DNA of 19,746 nucleotides from Crocinitomicaceae bacterium (GTDB lineage Bacteria > Bacteroidota > Bacteroidia > Flavobacteriales_D > Crocinitomicaceae), in contig DQTF01000172.1 of the NCBI GenBank assembly GCA_015662935.1, forward strand, positions 1 through 19,746, given 5' to 3'. Below, one piece after another: positions 14,966 through 19,746 of this stretch (positions are counted from its first letter, which is position 1; each line of letters begins with the position of its first letter). Made by a program: the position numbers and the translations under genes. The notes under the pieces were generated by a model. It was given only the letters and a program-made list of their open reading frames with translations, did no database searches and was not told the DNA's origin.

Positions 14966-16060
14966 ATAAAAAGAGCAATAATATCAGGTGGCGGAACAGG
15001 AGGACATATCTTTCCTGCGATTGCGATTGCCGATGAAATAAAACGTCGTAATCCAGCTGTTGAAATTCTTTTCGTTGGTGCAGAAGGCAAAATGGAGATG
15101 GAAAAAGTTCCAGAAGCGGGGTATGAAATCAAAGGATTGCAAATAGCCGGTTTCAAAAGAAAATTAGCATTGTCCAACTTCGCATTGCCTTTCAAAATCA
15201 TAAAAAGTTTATTGAAGGCGAGAAAAATCATCAAAGAATTCAAACCACAGGTTGCTGTTGGTGTTGGTGGTTATGCAAGTGGTCCCACCTTAAAAATGAC
15301 AACAATGCTTAAAGTTCCATCTATGGTACGAGAGCAAAATTCTTTCCCTGGGAAAACCAATAAAATTCTCTCGAAAAGTGTCCAGAAAATTTGCGTTGCA
15401 TATGACGGTTTAGAAAAATTCTTCCCTGAAGATAAAATTGTCCTAACTGGAAATCCAACTCGCAAGAGCATGGTCGAAATTGAAGGAAAAGAAAAAGACG
15501 GTTATGAATTTTACGGATTAGATGCCAATAAAAAAACAATCTTAATAATAGGAGGAAGTTTAGGGGCAAGAACATTAAACGAAAGTGTCATTAATCAATT
15601 AGAAGAATTAAAAAGTTCTGGAATAAATGTTCTTTGGCAATGCGGTAAATTATACAACGATAAATTAACGGAAGAATTAAAAGACATTGAAATGGGCGCT
15701 GTGAAAATGGTACAGTTCATTCATAGAATGGACTTAGCTTATGCAATCGCAAATCTTGTTGTTTCAAGAGCTGGAGCCATTTCTGTCTCAGAATTATGCC
15801 TAGTCAAAAAACCAACAATTTTAGTTCCTTCTCCAAACGTTTCTGAAGATCATCAGACAAAGAATGCAATGGCATTAGTTAACAAAAACGCAGCTATCCT
15901 TGTGAAAGACGTAGATGCAAAAGAACAACTAATTCAAGAAGCTTTGAACCTACTTAAGAATGAGGACAAATGCACTGAGCTATCAAAAAACATTGCTGAA
16001 TTAGGAAAGCCAAATGCTACACAAGAAATTGTAAATGAATTAGAATCTTTGATAAAGTGA
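14960..16060 (+). CDS. murG: Undecaprenyldiphospho-muramoylpentapeptide beta-N-acetylglucosaminyltransferase MurG
   Basis: A peripheral membrane GT-B glycosyltransferase on the cytoplasmic face. It transfers GlcNAc from UDP-GlcNAc to lipid I, yielding lipid II. At 366 residues it has family length. Motifs: GGGTGGHIFPA at 10-20, the loop GVGGYASGP at 101-109, REQNSFPGKTN at 124-134, the donor-domain GGSLGA at 198-203, SRAGAISVSEL at 269-279 and EDHQTKNAMAL at 296-306. The start at 14960 lies just upstream of the first strand (IKRAIISGGG). Its stop overlaps the murC GTG by three bases. Confidence 0.97.
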   Translation: MNIKRAIISGGGTGGHIFPAIAIADEIKRRNPAVEILFVGAEGKMEMEKVPEAGYEIKGLQIAGFKRKLALSNFALPFKIIKSLLKARKIIKEFKPQVAVGVGGYASGPTLKMTTMLKVPSMVREQNSFPGKTNKILSKSVQKICVAYDGLEKFFPEDKIVLTGNPTRKSMVEIEGKEKDGYEFYGLDANKKTILIIGGSLGARTLNESVINQLEELKSSGINVLWQCGKLYNDKLTEELKDIEMGAVKMVQFIHRMDLAYAIANLVVSRAGAISVSELCLVKKPTILVPSPNVSEDHQTKNAMALVNKNAAILVKDVDAKEQLIQEALNLLKNEDKCTELSKNIAELGKPNATQEIVNELESLIK

Positions 16061-17430
16061 AAGCGAACACGTCACATATCTCACAATTTAACCGCGCCTA
16101 TTTCATAGGAATTGGCGGAATTGGTATGTCTGCACTCGCCAGGTATTTTAACAACCTTGGTTGGCAAGTTGCGGGATATGATAAAACACAAACTCCGTTA
16201 ACCAACAAATTGCAAGAAGAAGGGATTGACATTCATTTTGAAGATTTTGGTCCTTCTATTCCTGCGCATTTTCAGGATACAACCAAAACATTGGTAATTT
16301 ACACACCTGCGATTCCTCAAAACCTAGGAGAATTGTTACATGTACAACACAAACAATTCGCATTGCATAAGCGAGCAGAAGTCCTTGGAATGATTACTCG
16401 AAATTCAAAAGCATTAGGTGTTGCAGGAACGCATGGAAAAACAACAACAAGCACTATGTTGGCACACATTCTTGACTCTTCAGAATTAAAGTGCAACGCT
16501 TTCTTGGGTGGAATTGCTACTAATTTTCAATCAAATTTTGTAAGCTCTAAAACAAGTGAATTCACGGTGATTGAAGCCGATGAGTTTGATCGTTCTTTCT
16601 TACAATTAAACCCATTTGCATCTATTGTAACCTCAACAGATGCTGATCATTTAGATATTTACGGAAATGAGAATGAATTTTTGGAAAGCTTCCAAGCTTA
16701 CGTAGATTTAATTGCAGAAGAAGGATTCTTAATCAAGCAAATAAACGCCAATGTAAACGGCAAAAATGTCCTCACTTATGGAATTGATTGCGAAGCAGAT
16801 TTCGTCGGCTCCAATTTACACTTCTCAGAAGGTAAATTTCTCTTTGATGTCCAAACACCAGTATCTAAATGGGAGGAAGTAGAACTTGGTATCCCTGGTA
16901 TTCACAATGCAGAAAATGCCATTGCTTGCATCGCAATGTCAATTCAACTAGGACTTCCAGAAGACACTATAAGAATGGCTTTACAAAAATTTTTAGGAGT
17001 AAAACGCAGATTCGAGTACCACATTAAAACAGACAACCTCGTTTACATCGATGATTACGCACACCATCCAACTGAACTTGAAGCATTAATTTCTTCCATT
17101 GAACTGTTGTACCCAAATAAAAAAATAACAGGAATTTTTCAACCCCACCTATTCACACGAACAAGAGATTTTTTTGATGGTTTCGCAACACAATTAAGTC
17201 GTTTAGATGATGTTGTTTTATTGCCTATTTATCCTGCAAGAGAAGAACCCATCTCGGGAATAACTAGTGATGCACTACTAGAAAAATTGACCTCAAGAAA
17301 CAAACAATTACTTTCTCCTAAAGAAGCTGTGAAATATTGCTCAGTTAACGATTCTGAAGTTTATTTAACCATTGGAGCAGGTGATATTGATCGAATCATA
17401 GAACCGTTGAAAAAGATGTTGAGGAATTAG
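16057..17430 (+). CDS. murC: UDP-N-acetylmuramate--L-alanine ligase (GTG start)
   Basis: A cytoplasmic ATP-dependent Mur ligase that adds L-alanine to UDP-MurNAc, the first stem-peptide step. It has 457 residues. An N-terminal Rossmann motif FIGIGGIGMSALA is at 16-28, P-loop GTHGKT at 124-129, followed by EADEFDRSFL and DADHLDIYG in the central domain, and YIDDYAHHPTE with FQPHLFTRTRDF in the C-terminal domain, all typical of MurC. GTG at 16057 is the only reasonable start: the frame has a stop at 16036-16038 and no ATG before the Rossmann motif. GTG and the murG TGA overlap as GTGA, so translation is coupled. After murC comes the first long gap of the operon (96 nt). Confidence 0.96.
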   Translation: MKANTSHISQFNRAYFIGIGGIGMSALARYFNNLGWQVAGYDKTQTPLTNKLQEEGIDIHFEDFGPSIPAHFQDTTKTLVIYTPAIPQNLGELLHVQHKQFALHKRAEVLGMITRNSKALGVAGTHGKTTTSTMLAHILDSSELKCNAFLGGIATNFQSNFVSSKTSEFTVIEADEFDRSFLQLNPFASIVTSTDADHLDIYGNENEFLESFQAYVDLIAEEGFLIKQINANVNGKNVLTYGIDCEADFVGSNLHFSEGKFLFDVQTPVSKWEEVELGIPGIHNAENAIACIAMSIQLGLPEDTIRMALQKFLGVKRRFEYHIKTDNLVYIDDYAHHPTELEALISSIELLYPNKKITGIFQPHLFTRTRDFFDGFATQLSRLDDVVLLPIYPAREEPISGITSDALLEKLTSRNKQLLSPKEAVKYCSVNDSEVYLTIGAGDIDRIIEPLKKMLRN

Positions 17431-17441
17431 AAAACTAGAGT

Positions 17442-17515
17442 TTAAGACTCCAAGCTATTAAGACTGTAAAATCTTCAACTACAGTCTTAATAACTTAAAG
17501 TCTTTCTCCCTTTAA
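17442..17515 (+). promoter_or_regulatory. Structured leader between murC and ftsQ
   Basis: ATTAAGACTGTA (17457-17468) and TACAGTCTTAAT (17480-17491) form a perfect 12-base stem with an 11-base loop. A second TTAAGACT lies upstream at 17442-17449 and could pair alternatively with AGTCTTAA (17483-17490). A smaller hairpin follows: TTAAAG (17495-17500) with CTTTAA (17510-17515). There is no T-run directly after the main stem and no TAnnTTTG element in this gap. It may be a processing, stability or attenuation element; the function is unknown. Confidence 0.55.
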
Positions 17516-17526
17516 ATCATAATAAA

Positions 17527-18333
17527 ATGAAAAAATGGATTAAAATATCTCTTTGGACTCTATTTATAATAGGGCTTCTTGTGTTGGCTTTCTTCATCAA
17601 AGAAACATTGGATAAAAAACCTTTGCCAAAACCCAATATTACCATTCCATCGGATGGAGATAACACATTTATCACGAATGACGAGTTACAAAAAAAACTA
17701 GAACGTAAAGGGTTTTACTTCGATACCCAAAAGCGTTCAGAGTTAGAAATTGAAGAAATCGAAAATTATATTTCTAGCATATCCCAAGTTAAGACCGTCG
17801 ATGTTTTTCAAAAGATGAATGGAGAATGGAACATCAATGTTGAGTTAAGAAAACCCATTGCAAGAATATACAACACAGCCAAAGAAAATTTTTACCTAGA
17901 CGAGGACGGTTATACATTCTTAACTACTCCAACTCACACCTCTAGAACATTGATTTTTACTGGAGAAATTGACGATAGACAAAATTCAATTTCAGCACCT
18001 GAAATTATTAACAATGATTCCTTGATAAGTATTCGGAAACTAGATGATATCTATCGAATTTCACGTTATGTTTGTAATGATCCATTATTCCATTCTCTAA
18101 TAGGACAAATTCACTTACAAAAGAATGGCGATTTTATACTGGTTCCGCTGGTGGGGGATCAACAAATTATATTTGGAACTGCTCATTCTGAAGAGGAAGT
18201 GCAGGGAAAATTTAAAAAACTTAGAATTTTTTACAACGAGGCGATGCCTTTTGAAGGGTGGGACACCTATTCAGAAATCAACCTCAAGTTTGAAGATCAA
18301 ATAGTTTGCAAGAAAAAAGACGAGAATGAGTAA
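17527..18333 (+). CDS. ftsQ: Cell division protein FtsQ
   Basis: A bitopic inner-membrane divisome protein that, with FtsL and FtsB, connects early and late division proteins. It has 268 residues: a short basic cytoplasmic start (MKKWIK), one membrane helix at about 6-24, a linker, then a periplasmic POTRA-like region (about 45-110, with ISSISQVKTVDVFQKMNGEW and VELRKPIARIY) and a beta domain ending near 258. FtsQ proteins diverge strongly; the call combines topology, the ELRKPIARIY segment and position directly before ftsA. The 3' end overlaps ftsA by eight bases. ATG at 17527 follows an A/T-rich leader without an obvious Shine-Dalgarno sequence, as is normal in Bacteroidota. Confidence 0.9.
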   Translation: MKKWIKISLWTLFIIGLLVLAFFIKETLDKKPLPKPNITIPSDGDNTFITNDELQKKLERKGFYFDTQKRSELEIEEIENYISSISQVKTVDVFQKMNGEWNINVELRKPIARIYNTAKENFYLDEDGYTFLTTPTHTSRTLIFTGEIDDRQNSISAPEIINNDSLISIRKLDDIYRISRYVCNDPLFHSLIGQIHLQKNGDFILVPLVGDQQIIFGTAHSEEEVQGKFKKLRIFYNEAMPFEGWDTYSEINLKFEDQIVCKKKDENE

Positions 18334-19627
18334 GATAATTGTAGGATTAGATATTGGAACAACAAAGATTGCTTGTTTTGTTGGTAGTAAAAATGAACAT
18401 GGGAAGATTGAAATTCTTTCTATGGGCAAAACTGAGTCTTTGGGTGTTATGCGCGGAATTGTTTCTAACATCGACAAAACAATTCGTTCAATTGAAGGAG
18501 CAGTTAAAGAAGCAGAAGAGAGAATTGATGGCACACTCAAAATTGACACTGTCAATGTTGGAATTGCAGGTCAACATATCAAAAGCATTCAACATCGAGG
18601 TATTTTAACAAGAGACAATCTCGAGAACGAAATTTCTCAAAAAGACATCGATCGCTTGATTGAAGATATGTACAAATTGGCGATGCCTCCAGGAGAAAAA
18701 ATTATCACAGTACTTCCGCAAGAATACATCATTGATAATGAACAAGGGATCAAAGATCCTATTGGAATGTCCGGTGTTCGATTAGAAGCAAATTTTCACA
18801 TTATTACTGGAAACATTGGTGCTTCAATGAACATTCATAAATGTGTTGAAAGATCAGGCTTAACTGTTAAGAACATTATTCTCGAGCCAATTGCATCTGC
18901 AGACGCAGTGTTAACTGAAGAAGAAAAAGAAGCAGGTGTTGTTTTGGTTGACATCGGAGGTGGAACAACAGATGTTGCAATTTTCCATGAAGGGATTATC
19001 CGTCATACTGCTGTCATTCCATTTGGTGGAAACGCAATTACAGAAGATATTAAAGAAGGTTGCACCATCATGAAGCGAAACGCTGAGAAGGTGAAACAAC
19101 AATTTGGTTCTGCAATCGCAAGTGAAACGCAAGAGAATGTTGTTGTGGCAATTCCAGGGCTTCCAGGAAGACCCGCAAAAGAAATTACTCTTCGGAATTT
19201 AGCGAGCATCATTCAAGCGAGAATGGAAGAAATCATTGAAATGGTTCATTTTGAAATCAAAAACTCTGGTTTCGAGAAGAAGTTGATTGGAGGAATTGTT
19301 GTTACGGGAGGTGGATCACAATTGGACCACATTACGCAACTGTTTGAATATGTAACAGGGATGGATGCTCGATTGGGTTACCCAACTGAACATTTAGCAA
19401 ACACCAATAACGAAATAATTAAAAGCCCAATGTACGCAACAGGTATTGGTCTTGTTTTGAAAGGGTTTGAAGACCTAGAAAAAGTAGCAAGCCCAGAACC
19501 AGAAGCAGCAAGTGCAGGATCTGTAAAGACGCATTCTGAGAAAACAAGAGGTTCATTCTTTGAAAAAATTGTCAAGAAAGGAATTGGATGGTTTGACGAA
19601 GTGGAAGACGAAGAGCAAGAAAAATAA
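18326..19627 (+). CDS. ftsA: Cell division protein FtsA
   Basis: An actin-fold ATPase that tethers FtsZ filaments to the membrane. It has 433 residues. Phosphate-1 motif GLDIGTTK is at 7-14; phosphate-2 VDIGGGTTDVAIF at 208-220; adenosine-site VVTGGGSQL at 325-333. The 1C subdomain specific to FtsA lies at about 82-165. A variable acidic linker (about 388-409) leads to a C-terminal amphipathic helix, SFFEKIVKKGIGWF at 410-423, the expected membrane-targeting sequence; a short very acidic tail follows it. It overlaps ftsQ by eight bases and is followed by a 102-base leader before ftsZ. Confidence 0.97.
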   Translation: MSKIIVGLDIGTTKIACFVGSKNEHGKIEILSMGKTESLGVMRGIVSNIDKTIRSIEGAVKEAEERIDGTLKIDTVNVGIAGQHIKSIQHRGILTRDNLENEISQKDIDRLIEDMYKLAMPPGEKIITVLPQEYIIDNEQGIKDPIGMSGVRLEANFHIITGNIGASMNIHKCVERSGLTVKNIILEPIASADAVLTEEEKEAGVVLVDIGGGTTDVAIFHEGIIRHTAVIPFGGNAITEDIKEGCTIMKRNAEKVKQQFGSAIASETQENVVVAIPGLPGRPAKEITLRNLASIIQARMEEIIEMVHFEIKNSGFEKKLIGGIVVTGGGSQLDHITQLFEYVTGMDARLGYPTEHLANTNNEIIKSPMYATGIGLVLKGFEDLEKVASPEPEAASAGSVKTHSEKTRGSFFEKIVKKGIGWFDEVEDEEQEK

Positions 19628-19646
19628 AGTAGAAAGAATAATGTAG

Positions 19647-19665
19647 GGAATGGTCGTGACCTTCC
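19647..19665 (+). repeat. Imperfect inverted repeat downstream of ftsA
   Basis: GGAA-T-GGTC (19647-19655) faces GACC-TTCC (19658-19665): eight paired bases with a single bulged T and a two-base centre. No T-run follows, so a terminator is unlikely. It may be an operator or a weak RNA hairpin. No function can be assigned. Confidence 0.35.
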
Positions 19666-19695
19666 TGAAATTATTTAAAGAATAAAAATTAAACC

Positions 19696-19719
19696 CAGCT
19701 AAAATTAGCTGACCGCTAA
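19696..19719 (+). promoter_or_regulatory. Alternative hairpins just upstream of ftsZ
   Basis: CAGCTAA (19696-19702) can pair with TTAGCTG (19705-19711), although a realistic loop leaves only five pairs. The central TTAGC (19705-19709) can instead pair with GCTAA (19715-19719) around TGACC. The two pairings exclude each other and end 10 bases before the ftsZ ATG. The stems are weak, so a role in ftsZ translation is only a suggestion. Confidence 0.35.
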
Positions 19720-19729
19720 AATAAAAATT

Positions 19730-19746
19730 ATGGAATTTGAAATTCA
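19730..19746 (+). CDS. ftsZ: Start of FtsZ (runs off the right edge)
   Basis: Only five codons and two bases are present (MEFEI). The short acidic-hydrophobic N-terminus, the ATG after an A-rich leader and the position directly after ftsA all fit FtsZ, the tubulin-like division GTPase. No GTP-binding motif is visible in this window, so the call rests almost entirely on conserved gene order. Confidence 0.7.

Noticed and set aside
14770..15243. A 157-residue antisense frame across the ftsW-murG junction
   Set aside because: It overlaps conserved parts of both genes on the opposite strand; it has no recognisable domain and no start signals.

Overview
The window is a low-GC chromosomal segment from a Bacteroidota bacterium, most likely a member of the Flavobacteriales. 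Three things support this. One gene product carries a type IX secretion C-terminal sorting domain. Several promoters match the Bacteroidota form (TTG, about 19 bases, TAnnTTTG). The division and cell-wall (dcw) cluster has the order and protein architectures usual for that phylum: an FtsI with a PASTA domain, a long MraY, and a basic FtsL-like protein. I cannot name a genus from the sequence alone. No tRNA, rRNA, CRISPR array or insertion sequence was seen.

Left part (1-3447, mostly minus strand). An incomplete unknown gene runs off the left edge. It is followed, in map order, by serS, a strong hairpin terminator, rpmA and rplU (ribosomal proteins L27 and L21, one operon with a consensus promoter), and a ten-helix EamA/DMT-type transporter. 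Between the transporter and the next gene, two oppositely directed promoters overlap on the same roughly 40 bases.

Middle (3448-5296, plus strand). A secreted type IX cargo protein of unknown function is closed by a rho-independent terminator. A 222-base regulatory region follows in front of mraZ. It holds two copies of a 19-base element in inverted orientation, each made of two AGTGGTAAA-type boxes at 10-base pitch. These are probably MraZ operators.

Right part (5297-19746, plus strand). This is a tightly packed dcw operon: mraZ, rsmH, ftsL-like, ftsI, murE, mraY, murD, an unnamed gene, ftsW, murG, murC, ftsQ, ftsA and the first codons of ftsZ. Most junctions overlap or lie within a few bases; the exceptions are the leaders before ftsQ (96 nt) and ftsZ (102 nt), both rich in inverted repeats. 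Together the genes encode steps from UDP-MurNAc to lipid II (murC, murD, murE, mraY, murG), septal polymerisation and cross-linking (ftsW, ftsI), and divisome assembly (ftsL, ftsQ, ftsA, ftsZ). murF, ddl and murB are not in the stretch seen.

The most interesting object is the 157-residue gene between murD and ftsW. Its whole length can be aligned by eye, in order, with the C-terminal third of the MurD encoded immediately upstream, but the catalytic motifs are lost. It looks like a diverged partial duplicate of murD kept as a non-enzymatic protein inside the wall-synthesis operon.
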